A DNA stretch of 64,000 nt from Pseudomonas fluorescens Q2-87 (GTDB lineage Bacteria; Pseudomonadota; Gammaproteobacteria; Pseudomonadales; Pseudomonadaceae). Numbering within the stretch: the first letter of the stretch is position 1; each line of letters starts with the position of its first letter. The stretch spans positions 6,265,684 to 6,329,683 of the forward strand of contig NZ_CM001558.1 of the NCBI RefSeq assembly GCF_000281895.1, read 5' to 3'. Shown piece by piece: positions 1-9,199 of this stretch. Below the pieces are notes generated by a model. It saw only the letters and a list, made by a program, of their open reading frames with translations. It was not told the origin of the DNA and made no database searches. The position numbers were made by a program, and so were the translations under genes.

Positions 1-1387
1 AGCGCCATCGCAAAGTCCAGCTCAGAGCGCAGCGAACCGGATCGTCCGAGCACTTGGCTGATACTCGCGTCGCTGAAGTGCGGCCCGATCAGATCGAGCC
101 AGATTTGCATGGCGTAATCCGGTCGTATCCTTTGAAGGCGGCCCAATATGCCGGGCGTATTGAACAGGATGGCGACTCGGCTATTGGAAGGCATCTGTCC
201 CGGCGGGCTGAATAGATTCGCGACGGCAGGCACATCAATATTGCCGATGTTCTCCCGACCGGTGCCGAGGTACTTCACGAAGTCGATCAGGTTTTGCTGG
301 TAAGTGACGATACTTTGCAGGTTCTGATCGTCAAACAGTTGCATCCAGTCAATGTCGATACTTTCCATACTCTGCATTTCGGCGTAACGGGTGTCGGCAT
401 ACTCGGCGATGATCTGATAACGCCTGTCGGACAGTGCCGGGTTGCGTATCCACCTGGCGAGTTCATTCACACGCAGCATGCCACCCAGGTTATTGGCGAT
501 AACCCGCGACCTCAAAAGAAAGTTCGCGCGCCTCAGCAAAGTCGGAAAACGCCCGAGGGCCGTCCTCAGCAGGTCGACTGTCCGCTCGGCCGTGTCGGTG
601 TATATAAAATGATAAAACAGCTCGGAGACGTCCTCGACATCCTTGCCGGCATCACGCGCGAGCAGATCCTTTACGTCATCCAGATCGTTGCTGTCCACCA
701 GATAGGCACCGTCGAGCAGCGCTTCAAGCTGGCCTTCATCAAGATGCCCGTGCAGCGCCTCGTCGTGCATGACATAGGCCGAACTGCTGTTGGGGTGGTG
801 ATCGAGCAATTGTCTGGCCGTGACGCCGTACTCAAGCAGGATATGGACCACGTCATTGGAAATCAGCAGATACCGGTCATCGAGCAGTTGCTGGACCAAC
901 CGACCCTCGACAGGACTCACCAGCAGGTCCTCGAAGACTCGCTTCATGGATTGCCTGTCCTGCCCGGAAAAAGGCGCGCTGATGCCTGCCTTCAATCTCG
1001 CCGGAGGCCTGGACGAGAGCATGTGCCCGACTTGCTGGAGGATCTCGGGCGGTAATCTGGACGATGGTTTTTCGGTGATTGCCCTGCGCACGGCACTGTT
1101 TGCATGCAGGTCCAGGTAGCGCAAGGTCGGTTGAAACAAGCGATGCGGGTTAGGCGTGCCATAGACGATCCGCGTAAGATCGAGCATTGCCTCTTGGCCC
1201 AACAGGCTGGTCAACGAAGGCGCATTCTCAACGAGTGCCTGTTGTGTCCTGGTGGGTGGCGTCGCCACGAATTGCCCGACCTGTGGATGCCGTTCGATAT
1301 AACCGGCCACTTCGTTGCGCAACCCCTGCATCGAGAACGTATCCCGGGCCAGTCCTGCGTTCAGCCCACGGGAAACGGCATTGAAAA
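1..1387 (-). pseudogene. Out-of-frame C-terminal continuation of the large toxin-like protein, cut by the left edge
   Basis: Reading the minus strand from the T-run at 1384-1388 in the frame one base off the upstream gene gives an uninterrupted coding stretch of about 460 codons to base 1, beginning FFNAVSRGLNAG and continuing with LRNEVAGYIERHP. It has no plausible start of its own and picks up exactly where the upstream frame stops, so it is the displaced 3' part of the same gene. The first 40 residues look like the helix after the catalytic Cys of OTU proteases; the rest is helical and unrecognised. Adding one T to the run would join the two parts into a protein of more than 1,700 residues. 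A sequencing error, a real inactivating deletion or -1 slippage on the U-run would all give this picture. Confidence 0.8.
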
Positions 1388-4300
1388 ACAATCACCGTCG
1401 CTGGGGATCTCCACGATTTCCTCACCCAGCACCAAGCTGTAGTGGTCCTGGGTCTGTCGACTCAGGACGACATCGGTGTCCGCTCGATCCGGATGGCTGC
1501 CCAGTGGATAGATGGTTTCGTCTTGCCCAGGGGTGAAGCGCACTGACCAGAGATGCTCGGGACTCTGTTCGTTGATGATCAGCAGGCTTCGGTTTTGCGG
1601 CCAATTGGCCAGACGCGTCATGATCGACGGAATCAGATCCATGAGCTGATTGTTCCAGGTACCCGGCGTACGGATCTGCGTGGAAAGTACGGCGGACGAA
1701 AGGGCCGGTTTCTTGGGTTTCGAAGGGCCCGGCTGGGGGTTCGGATCGCCCGGTCGTTTTCCACCGCCCCGACCAAACCCGACGGCGCGCCATTCGCCAT
1801 CGGACATCCGTGCCACGGTACTTCTCATCACGCCACTGGCGCGGATGTCCAATGCCGTCACCGGGTCGACCAGGGTGGCGTCGGTCGCGCTCAGCTTCGT
1901 CGCGTCATGCACCCGGAACACGGTGCCATCAGGTTGCCGCACGTACACGGGGCGGGCCGTGACGCTGCCGGTGGCCACGTTGCTGACGGTCGCGCGATAA
2001 AAACCCCGGGCGTCCGCAGTCACTCCTCGTATCACCGAGGTGTCCGCCACGGCATAACGACCATAGATCGCGGCATCCAACGGCAGCCCCGTCGCCGCCT
2101 CGTCCGGGCCCTGGCGCGCCGTTACCGCGCGGAAAAACGACTGGCTTCGTGTGGGCACCGTCACGCCCGTGGCCAGCCGCCATCCGCCATGGTTCGCCAC
2201 GGCATGCACCAACGCCAGGGTTTTGAAATTCAGCGGAATGGCCCCGGTCCTGTACACCAGCAAGCCCGTCTTGATTGCGCTCTTGAGCATTTGGAGACCG
2301 GGTGCCAAAAACATACCGGCCAGCTCCAGGACGATCTCGATCACCACCTGCCCGAGCCGACCATAGGTTTGATGACGGACATCCCGGTTGCTGTTGGAGC
2401 GATGATCGGCGTGAGCACTCTGGAAATGAACGTGTGCTTGATGCAGGGTCTCAAGCAAGTCGCCGGTAATCAACGCGCCGCGAATCAAGGGCCGTCCGCC
2501 CTGCTGCCCCAATGTCCGTTTGATCTCTGTCAGGTTGCTCGTGGAAATGCGCGCCCGAAAATAGGCCTGCCAATCCTCCCGTGGCAACAACGCTGCAACG
2601 CCGTCGCTCAGATCGGCAAACTCGTGGAAATCTTCCCCTTCGGGTGCATCCGGGAAATAAACGCCAACGGTGCCCTTGATATCTGGCCCGTCCTGGTCGG
2701 AGAAAATCAGCGCCCCATCGATGCTGATTGCATTGGCCATCCGCCCATGCTGCCCTCCCGCATCCACGCTGCCCCCGAGGACGAGACCGTAGACATGCAC
2801 CGCTCGGCCCATGACCGGGCTGCGGTGCCCTGCCGATGGCGACCGCAGGACAGCGTCCAGCCAGAGGGCGATTTTCCTGGTCGGTTTCGGTGGCGTGAAA
2901 GCCTTGTCTAACACGATGCTCTTGAACACTTCGCCGCCCTTGAGCGAAGCCTCGAAGCCCTTGAACTTCAGGTTGGCGAGATAAGCGGTCTGCCAGGCTT
3001 TCTTGTAGTCCGGCTTATTCATCCGCACCTTGAGCATGGCCTGGTAACTTCCACCGGCATCAATGCTCGTCACCATCCGCGCTAGCTCACGCCCGGTCAG
3101 CGTGACGAAATAGCCGTTGGCCGGGTTGCGGATGCGTTGGCCGTCCGGGTCGATCAGGTAGGCGCTCAGCACTTCGCGCATGGCGTTCGGGTACTGGGAC
3201 GGGCGCAGGTTATCGAGCATCAGTTGGGTCAGGCTGCTGATGCGGGACTGATTGGGATTGGCGCGATTGCCCTGGAAAAGCGTGACCAAGGTCTGGTCCG
3301 GATCGGGATCGATGCCGGGATGCACGGTGTTTTGCAGGTACTCCTTTGCCCTCTGGCGGGTGAATTGCAACAAGGTCTGGATGGCGCTGTTGCCCAGCGC
3401 ATAGGCGGCGTCCAGCACTTGTGTTTCCAGGTTGCGATAGTTGGTTTTTTCCGCCCGCGTCGCGCTTTTATAGAACGCGGCGCGGCTGTTTTCGACCAGC
3501 GTTTCCTGACGAACCGCCAGCGGCCCGGCAAGCGAAAGCATGGGCAAATCCAACGCATCTTCAGCGTTTAACGCAAAGGCCGCCAAAGCGGCCGTCTGGT
3601 TTTGCGGCGCGTTCAGATAGGCCTCCAAGGAGGCACCCTGAAGCCGCAACAACGCATCCGCTGCCACTTCAAAAACATGCCCCGACAACTCAGTGGAAAT
3701 ATCCTGGATGTTGCGTTTCTGCCCTTCGTGAATGGGGTTTACGTTGTTGAGCAAGTCTTGGAAGGCATTGAATCGCTGCAGACCGCTTTCCAATGAATAC
3801 AGGAACAACCAGGGCTGATCCGTGCGCTTGATCACCATCGCCGCCGGCCATGTGCGCGGTGCCGCAGGGCCCATATCGAGCATGACGGCATAGACATGCG
3901 GGACGGGCGCGCGCAGTAAGCGGCTTCTGTCGGCCTGGGACGGATGGGTGGTGATGAGGTCCAGCAGGCGGTCTTCTTCGCGCTGAAGGGTTCGCGCACT
4001 TTGGTCCAGTTGGATGGTTGGATCTCGATCGATTTTGTACAGGTCGAACAGATGCAGGAAACGTCGGGACAGCAGCTGAGCGAGGCTCTCTCGGACGGTG
4101 GACGGGGTAGGCGTGTCGAGAACGTCTGCGCCGTTTTCACCTTGGCCAAAGTTGACCAGGTCTTCACGGAACTGACGCTTGAAGCCGTCATCGGTTGTCG
4201 GTTCGGCGATATAGAAGACAGTTTCCATGATCGCTGCAGTTTTGCTATCCAGCGGCTTGGCAAAGACGCTGTCCGCTTCCTCCAGCGAGTCAGGACGGAT

Positions 4301-5107
4301 AAAAAAACCCACGCTGTCCACCGAGTAGGTGGGCGGTGTATCGGTCGCCAGGCAGTTCAATATTTCATCGGTGAACGATTGCGAAGCGCTCAATGAACGT
4401 CCGCCTATTGAATCGACGCTAACGCGGTTCACGTACCAATGATCCGGGTCGATGTGCTGGAACACTGCACCGCGAAATGTGCTTTGTGGGAACTTCGCCT
4501 TGATCCGGCTGACCAGCAGGTTCTTGAGCACCGAGTCGAACGTGGGAAGACCAGCGAACAAGCGCGCCAGCTTCACTTGGTTGGTGTCCAGCAGCGCCAG
4601 TTGCCTGACTTGTTCTTTTTCATGGGCACTGAGCAGGTTGCCTTGGGCATCCACCTCGTTAATGACGGGCTGTCCGACGCCCTGGTAGCCGGGCGCGATG
4701 CCGCTCTGCAATTGCTGAATGACGTTTTGCGCGGGCACCTTGCCGTTGACCCGCAGTGACGGGAAGTCCACGGACAAATGGCTTATGTGCGGGTAAACCC
4801 AGCCTTCGCGCGGCGAGTGGCTGGAGGCAAGCGCCCTGCTTTGATGGGCGAGCACGAAGCCTTGGGTTACGGCGTCCCGCAACGGCACAGACGTGCTCTT
4901 GGCAACAGCGGCGGAGTCGACCGTCTCGACTTCCTGGTAAGTGACGTTGACCTGCATGTCGCCGGTCAGGCCCCACTGGCCCAACCATTGATCGGCGAAA
5001 GCGTGCGGTTGGAATCGAACGCCGTTGGCTAACAGGCTGATGGGCTTCAAGCGCGCAGCAGAAACCGAGGCTGACGCGCCAGTTTCGTGTTCAGAAAAGA
5101 CAGACAT
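1361..5107 (-). CDS. Large dermonecrotic-toxin-like (DUF6543-type) protein, N-terminal 1248 residues before a frameshift
   Basis: The 1248-residue product resembles the very large, poorly characterised toxin-like proteins of fluorescent pseudomonads (DUF6543/dermonecrotic-toxin-like architecture); this family assignment is from recollection of the style of sequence. No signal peptide is visible. A hydrophobic stretch (VIEIVLELAGMFLAP and following) lies in the last third, and a Pro/Lys-rich linker at about residues 1117-1136 precedes a small terminal domain. That domain has strands resembling the C-terminal half of an OTU protease, including DHYSLV with H1222, followed 18 residues later by SDGDC with C1240. 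The frame then ends after 8 aberrant residues because of a one-base shift in a T-run (1384-1388). It stands alone; the next gene upstream is separated by a REP pair. Target and secretion route are unknown. Confidence 0.75.
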   Translation of the reverse strand: MSVFSEHETGASASVSAARLKPISLLANGVRFQPHAFADQWLGQWGLTGDMQVNVTYQEVETVDSAAVAKSTSVPLRDAVTQGFVLAHQSRALASSHSPREGWVYPHISHLSVDFPSLRVNGKVPAQNVIQQLQSGIAPGYQGVGQPVINEVDAQGNLLSAHEKEQVRQLALLDTNQVKLARLFAGLPTFDSVLKNLLVSRIKAKFPQSTFRGAVFQHIDPDHWYVNRVSVDSIGGRSLSASQSFTDEILNCLATDTPPTYSVDSVGFFIRPDSLEEADSVFAKPLDSKTAAIMETVFYIAEPTTDDGFKRQFREDLVNFGQGENGADVLDTPTPSTVRESLAQLLSRRFLHLFDLYKIDRDPTIQLDQSARTLQREEDRLLDLITTHPSQADRSRLLRAPVPHVYAVMLDMGPAAPRTWPAAMVIKRTDQPWLFLYSLESGLQRFNAFQDLLNNVNPIHEGQKRNIQDISTELSGHVFEVAADALLRLQGASLEAYLNAPQNQTAALAAFALNAEDALDLPMLSLAGPLAVRQETLVENSRAAFYKSATRAEKTNYRNLETQVLDAAYALGNSAIQTLLQFTRQRAKEYLQNTVHPGIDPDPDQTLVTLFQGNRANPNQSRISSLTQLMLDNLRPSQYPNAMREVLSAYLIDPDGQRIRNPANGYFVTLTGRELARMVTSIDAGGSYQAMLKVRMNKPDYKKAWQTAYLANLKFKGFEASLKGGEVFKSIVLDKAFTPPKPTRKIALWLDAVLRSPSAGHRSPVMGRAVHVYGLVLGGSVDAGGQHGRMANAISIDGALIFSDQDGPDIKGTVGVYFPDAPEGEDFHEFADLSDGVAALLPREDWQAYFRARISTSNLTEIKRTLGQQGGRPLIRGALITGDLLETLHQAHVHFQSAHADHRSNSNRDVRHQTYGRLGQVVIEIVLELAGMFLAPGLQMLKSAIKTGLLVYRTGAIPLNFKTLALVHAVANHGGWRLATGVTVPTRSQSFFRAVTARQGPDEAATGLPLDAAIYGRYAVADTSVIRGVTADARGFYRATVSNVATGSVTARPVYVRQPDGTVFRVHDATKLSATDATLVDPVTALDIRASGVMRSTVARMSDGEWRAVGFGRGGGKRPGDPNPQPGPSKPKKPALSSAVLSTQIRTPGTWNNQLMDLIPSIMTRLANWPQNRSLLIINEQSPEHLWSVRFTPGQDETIYPLGSHPDRADTDVVLSRQTQDHYSLVLGEEIVEIPSDGDCFSMPFPVG

Positions 5108-5260
5108 TCACGTGTCCCGGTTGTGATAAAGGCTGGGACCCTATCGCGCCGTTCGATCGTCAATGACATACATATGTATAGGGGTGGCTGGCGGGCTCGG
5201 AGAAAAGCGTAAGTTTGGATGTCCTCCATGCCATGCGTCAGCTTGCAGGATCTCATCCGG

Positions 5261-5353
5261 TGGCGAGGGAGCTTGCTCCCGCTCGGTTGCACAGCAACCG
5301 CTTAGATCTTGGGGCTGCTGCGCAGCCCAGCGGGAGCAAGCTCCCTCGCCACA
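5261..5353. repeat. REP doublet (REPIN-like inverted pair)
   Basis: Two copies of the fluorescens-type REP core face each other: GGCGAGGGAGCTTGCTCCCG on the left and its inverse ending CTCCCTCGCCACA on the right, separated by GC-rich palindromic spacer. It lies between the toxin-like gene start and the 3' end of mmuM. REPINs are non-autonomous repeats mobilised by RAYT proteins; no RAYT gene is in this window. Confidence 0.85.
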
Positions 5354-5384
5354 GGGCCCCATCGAGGTGACCCTCTCGACAGCT

Positions 5385-6320
5385 TCAGGCCAGCTGTTGC
5401 GCCAGCACCGCAATATGCTCCGGCCCGATCCCGCAGCAGCCACCCAAATGGCTGGCGCCGCGCTTCTGCCAATCCGCCGCCCATTGCAGGTACCCCGGCG
5501 GATCAAGGTCTTCGCGCAGCGGATCCAGGCCATCGTTGGCCGTCGCTTCCTTCGGTTGCGGCGGGAAGGCGTTGGCGTAGGCACCGATGTGGATCTTCAC
5601 GCCCAGGCGCTCGAAGGTTTCGCGCGCGGCATCGATCGCCGCGCCGATCACTTCCGGCTGGCTGCAGTTGAATAGCAGGGTCTCGACGCCCAGCTCAGCG
5701 GCAACCGCCGCCGCCTCCGCCACCGGCTCACCGGAGCGCAGGCGCGGTACTTCATCGGTGTCTTCATCTTTCAGAGTGAACGACAGCCAGAACGGCTTGC
5801 CATCCTTTGGCAACCCGGCGTGAATCGCCCGCGCTTCGACGGTGGAACTCTGGGTTTCAGCCAGCCACAAATCGACATGCGGCGCAAGGCCGGCCACCAG
5901 TGGCGCCAGCAGTTCACCGGCGCGGGACGCGTCGAACAGGTCGGGGCGATAGGAACCGAACAATGGTGGCAGCGATCCGGCGACCCGTACCGCTTTACCT
6001 GAAGCCTGCACCGCCCGCCGGGCCAGCTCACCGGCCAGCGCCGCCAGGGCCTGGCCCTCTGCGGCGAATCGCGCCTCGCCAATATGGAACGGCACCACCG
6101 CATAGCTGTTGCTGGTAATCACGTTGGCGCCACTGGCAATGTAGGCCGCGTGTACGGCCTCCACTGCCTGGGGGGCTTCGCTCAAGGCCAGCGCCGACCA
6201 CTCGGGCTGCCGGAACGGCGCGCCCCGGCGTTGCAGTTCGCGGCCCATGCCGCCATCGAGAATGACTGTCGTTGCTGCGCCCATATGCGATTCACTCATA
6301 AGCTTATGAAAAATACTCAC
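5385..6320 (-). CDS. mmuM: Homocysteine S-methyltransferase
   Basis: This zinc enzyme transfers a methyl group from S-methylmethionine (or S-adenosylmethionine) to homocysteine, giving methionine in the cytoplasm. The N-terminus carries ILDGGMGRELQRRG typical of the Hcy-binding barrel, and the three zinc-ligand cysteines are present: C219 in LFNCSQPE and C295/C296 in GGCCGIGPEHI near the C-terminus. The 311-residue length fits the family. The first codon is GTG; ATG codons 7 and 12 codons downstream are alternatives, and none has a clear ribosome-binding site. It is divergent from an amino-acid-type ABC binding protein and permease at 6398-8049, which suggests, without proving, that the transporter brings in S-methylmethionine or a related sulfur amino acid. 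Confidence 0.9.
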   Translation of the reverse strand: MSIFHKLMSESHMGAATTVILDGGMGRELQRRGAPFRQPEWSALALSEAPQAVEAVHAAYIASGANVITSNSYAVVPFHIGEARFAAEGQALAALAGELARRAVQASGKAVRVAGSLPPLFGSYRPDLFDASRAGELLAPLVAGLAPHVDLWLAETQSSTVEARAIHAGLPKDGKPFWLSFTLKDEDTDEVPRLRSGEPVAEAAAVAAELGVETLLFNCSQPEVIGAAIDAARETFERLGVKIHIGAYANAFPPQPKEATANDGLDPLREDLDPPGYLQWAADWQKRGASHLGGCCGIGPEHIAVLAQQLA

Positions 6321-6397
6321 TACCGGAGTTGTTCTTATAACTATTTAATACGCACCATTCAGCGAACTACAACTTATTTTTCTAACAGGGCCCTCAC

Positions 6398-7219
6398 ATG
6401 AAATTCCAACCATTGCTGGCCCTGGGCCTGACTCTTCTGGCTGCCTCTTCCCAAGCGCTCGCCGGCGTCACGCTGGATCGCATCGAACAGAAAAAAGAAC
6501 TGGTCGGTGTGCTGATGGAAAGCTATCCGCCCTTCTCGTTCCTCAACGATCAGAACCAACTCGACGGATTCGACGTCGACGTGGCCAAGGCCGTGGCGCA
6601 GAAACTGGGCGTGAAGCTGCGTCTGGAAACCCCGTCCTGGGACGTGATCGCAGCCGGTCACTGGAGCGGACGCTACGACATCTGCATTTGCTCCATGACG
6701 CCGAGCAAGGCCCGCGCCGAAGTGTTCGATTTCCCAGTGCAGTACTACGCCTCGCCTGCGGTAATCGTGGTCAACGCCAAGGACAACAGCATCCATGGCG
6801 CCAAGGACCTGAGCGGCAAGAAAGTCGGCCTCACCAGCGCCTCCAGCTACGAAAGTTACCTGAACAAGAACCTGGTGATCGAAGGCGCCGAGGATACCCA
6901 ACTGAGCTATCCGTTCGAGGATGTGCAGGTCGCTCCATACGATACCGACAACGTAGCGTTCCAGGACCTGGGCCTCGGCGCCGGGGTACGCCTGGACGCG
7001 GTGCTGACCAACCTGGTGACCGCCCAACCGCGCCTGACCGAAGACAAGCGCTTCAAACTGGCCGGCGAGCCGCTGTATTCCGAGCCAAACTCGGTCGCCA
7101 TCGAAAAAGGCGACGCCCAATGGGACAGCCGGGTGCGTGAAGTCTTCGCCCAGTTGAAACAGGACGGCACCTTGAGCAAACTCTCGCAGAAATGGATCGG
7201 CGCCGACATTACTCAATGA
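6398..7219 (+). CDS. ABC transporter periplasmic substrate-binding protein (amino-acid type, SBP_bac_3)
   Basis: A 273-residue exported binding protein with a Sec signal peptide at residues 1-22 (hydrophobic LLALGLTLLAAS, cleavage near ALAG). The mature part has family-3 solute-binding features: a start like LDRIEQKKELVGVLMESYPPFSF, then GFDVDVAKAVAQKLG, and the CSMTPSKARAEVFDFPVQYY segment. Such proteins bind polar amino acids or analogues and deliver them to a His/Gln-type permease. The stop overlaps the permease start by 4 bases (ATGA), indicating co-transcription. Substrate is not readable from sequence; the divergent mmuM makes S-methylmethionine or a related compound plausible. Confidence 0.88.
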   Translation: MKFQPLLALGLTLLAASSQALAGVTLDRIEQKKELVGVLMESYPPFSFLNDQNQLDGFDVDVAKAVAQKLGVKLRLETPSWDVIAAGHWSGRYDICICSMTPSKARAEVFDFPVQYYASPAVIVVNAKDNSIHGAKDLSGKKVGLTSASSYESYLNKNLVIEGAEDTQLSYPFEDVQVAPYDTDNVAFQDLGLGAGVRLDAVLTNLVTAQPRLTEDKRFKLAGEPLYSEPNSVAIEKGDAQWDSRVREVFAQLKQDGTLSKLSQKWIGADITQ

Positions 7220-8049
7220 CTTCTTTTCCGCCCCCTCAGCCGCCGCCACCGGTGGCTGAGTCACGCCTGCAAAAATTCTTCGGCTTTCGCACCCGGCTGT
7301 ACCTGACCTGGGCAGCGATGCTGGTGCTGTTCGCGAGCTTCTTCCTGAGCTTCGACCTGAAGTTTTCCATCATTTTGGACAAACTGCCGAACCTGCTCGG
7401 CGTGCACCTGGCCCCCAATGGCTTTTTGCAGGGGGCGGCGCTGACATTGTTCTTATGCCTGTGCTCGATCGTCGCGTCGTCACTGCTGGGCTTCATCACC
7501 GCCCTGGCGCGGCTGTCCAGCAGCGCAGTGGCGTTCGGCATTGCCAGTTTCTACGCGTCATTCTTTCGCGGCACGCCGTTGCTGATCCAGATCCTGCTGA
7601 TCTACCTGGGCCTGCCCCAACTGGGCGTCGTCCCGGGTGCGATTGCCGCCGGGATCATCGCGCTGTCACTGAACTACGGCGCCTACCTGAGCGAAATCTT
7701 CCGCGCCGGCATCCTCGGCGTCCCCAACGGCCAACGCGAAGCCTCCCTCGCCCTGGGCCTGAGCGAAACCGTGATCTTCTGGCGCGTCACCCTGCCCCAA
7801 GCCATGCGCACTATCATCCCGCCGACCACCAACCAGTTCATCTCCATGCTCAAGGACTCCTCGCTGATCTCGGTGATGGGCGTCTGGGAGGTGATGTTTT
7901 TGGCGCAGTCTTATGGGCGTTCCAGTTATCGCTATATTGAGATGCTGACTACGGCGGCGATTATTTACTGGTTGATGTCCATTGCGCTGGAGCTGATTCA
8001 GGCGCGGATGGAGCGGCATTATGGGAAGGCTTATCTTAAGCGCAGCTGA
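7216..8049 (+). CDS. Amino-acid ABC transporter inner-membrane permease (HisM/GlnP type)
   Basis: A 277-residue polytopic permease. After a Pro-rich cytoplasmic N-terminus come several hydrophobic segments and the cytoplasmic EAA loop (GQREASLALGLSETVIFWRVTLPQA) that contacts the ATPase. The ATG at 7216 overlapping the upstream stop is preferred over one 24 bases upstream because of the ATGA coupling. The matching ATP-binding subunit would normally follow, but the next gene, 52 bases on, is the convergent restriction endonuclease of a lower-GC island. The ATPase has either been displaced or is supplied from elsewhere. Confidence 0.88.
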   Translation: MTSFPPPQPPPPVAESRLQKFFGFRTRLYLTWAAMLVLFASFFLSFDLKFSIILDKLPNLLGVHLAPNGFLQGAALTLFLCLCSIVASSLLGFITALARLSSSAVAFGIASFYASFFRGTPLLIQILLIYLGLPQLGVVPGAIAAGIIALSLNYGAYLSEIFRAGILGVPNGQREASLALGLSETVIFWRVTLPQAMRTIIPPTTNQFISMLKDSSLISVMGVWEVMFLAQSYGRSSYRYIEMLTTAAIIYWLMSIALELIQARMERHYGKAYLKRS

Positions 8050-8101
8050 CCTGAGTAACACGACAGCAGCGGATCAAGACTCCTAGGGGAACTTGAGAAT
8101 C

Positions 8102-9190
8102 CTAAAGGGCTTTTTTCGCCTCAATAGCTACGTTGAGATTTGCGAGTCGGCTCACGCCATTTTGAAGAAGCACGAGATTGTCAGGCTCAGACATGAACCA
8201 TGCAAAGGTGCCCCAAGCCAGACCCGTTATAGTTTTCTTGAATCCAGCTGCCTCCCTGTCTGCGTAAGCCGTAACAAAAGCGACTTGCGAGCGGCTGAAG
8301 CCACCATTGTCTGTTATCGCGTATAACGCTTCCTGCCTGCGGGGTGTAATAGCGCCGTCGGTGGCGACAACCTCAACAAATACGATCAACGGCTCGGCCG
8401 GACCAAGATCCACCAGAATCAAGTCCGGAAGATTTTTCTGAGCCTCTATATCAAGCCCGATAACTGAAGCAAGCTGGAGGTCAGGATGAGCAACTTTGTT
8501 ACCTGACTCACTCAGCCAAATTACCCCCGGCCTTTCCAAAAACTTGACGGCGAAAACCTCCACGACGGCTTTCGATATGTCTGAGCTAGGTCCCGGAACG
8601 AGCCGGCGGGTGTCTCCATTCGGGAAAGAAACCAAGACCCCATCCTTTCCCGTTGTACCAGCTCGCATAAGGGACACACGTGCTCGTGCACTGCGGGATA
8701 GATGCTTTTCCTGCCATGCCAGTATGGCGGCCAACAAATCCTCTGCGACAAGATCAGGGTCAAAAAGAGCAGCAAGGTCCGCCTTAAGTGCATAACGAGG
8801 AGCGCCTGATGTCGTCGGTACGTCAGGCCGCTCGAGCACAGCCCCCACCACCAGCAAACCCTCTCTCAAGGTTTCGTCGCGAATAGGTTCACGGGTGTTG
8901 TCCGCATACCAACGGACGCCAGGTACCTGAAAGGTTTTCTTCCGCAAATTGGCCCGGTAACTTAAACGAGCGATCTCGCAACAATCTTCAGCCTGTGCAT
9001 CCGTCATCCGATAAACATGCACCGGCCCCAGCCAAACATCCAAACCTTCGACTGCTCCAATATAAAGCATCGCAAAAATTGTGCTTGCCGCCAGCTCACG
9101 TGTGCAATAGGAACGGTTAGGCGTTCCCTCTGGAAAAATCAGAGGCAACCTTTCGGATATCAACGAACGTGAGACATAAGGTGGTAGCAC
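8102..9190 (-). CDS. Type II restriction endonuclease, BsuBI/PstI family
   Basis: This 362-residue protein matches the BsuBI/PstI endonuclease family, whose characterised members cut CTGCAG. An N-terminal helical domain is followed from about residue 200 by the nuclease domain: VSFPNGDTRRLVPGPSS, an acidic strand PDLILVDLG, then FVEVVATDGAITPRRQEAL carrying the probable metal-binding Glu, and AWGTFAWFMSEPDNL near the end. It starts 9 bases after the methyltransferase stop, so methylase and nuclease form one operon with the protective enzyme first. Base composition is visibly less GC-rich than the flanking genes, consistent with horizontal acquisition. Specificity for CTGCAG is an inference from family only. 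Confidence 0.85.
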   Translation of the reverse strand: MLPPYVSRSLISERLPLIFPEGTPNRSYCTRELAASTIFAMLYIGAVEGLDVWLGPVHVYRMTDAQAEDCCEIARLSYRANLRKKTFQVPGVRWYADNTREPIRDETLREGLLVVGAVLERPDVPTTSGAPRYALKADLAALFDPDLVAEDLLAAILAWQEKHLSRSARARVSLMRAGTTGKDGVLVSFPNGDTRRLVPGPSSDISKAVVEVFAVKFLERPGVIWLSESGNKVAHPDLQLASVIGLDIEAQKNLPDLILVDLGPAEPLIVFVEVVATDGAITPRRQEALYAITDNGGFSRSQVAFVTAYADREAAGFKKTITGLAWGTFAWFMSEPDNLVLLQNGVSRLANLNVAIEAKKAL

Positions 9191-9199
9191 ATTTCTTCC

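Noticed and set aside
294..1055. Plus-strand open frame of 253 codons at the left edge
   Set aside because: The minus strand carries the in-phase continuation of the toxin-like protein from 1387 to base 1, which explains the region better.
1553..2911. Plus-strand open frame of 452 codons opposite the large toxin-like gene
   Set aside because: Residue composition is that of an antisense shadow (RHGRG-rich) with no domain, and the minus strand is coding throughout.
6374..7264. Minus-strand open frame opposite the ABC binding protein
   Set aside because: The plus strand encodes a complete signal-peptide binding protein coupled to its permease.
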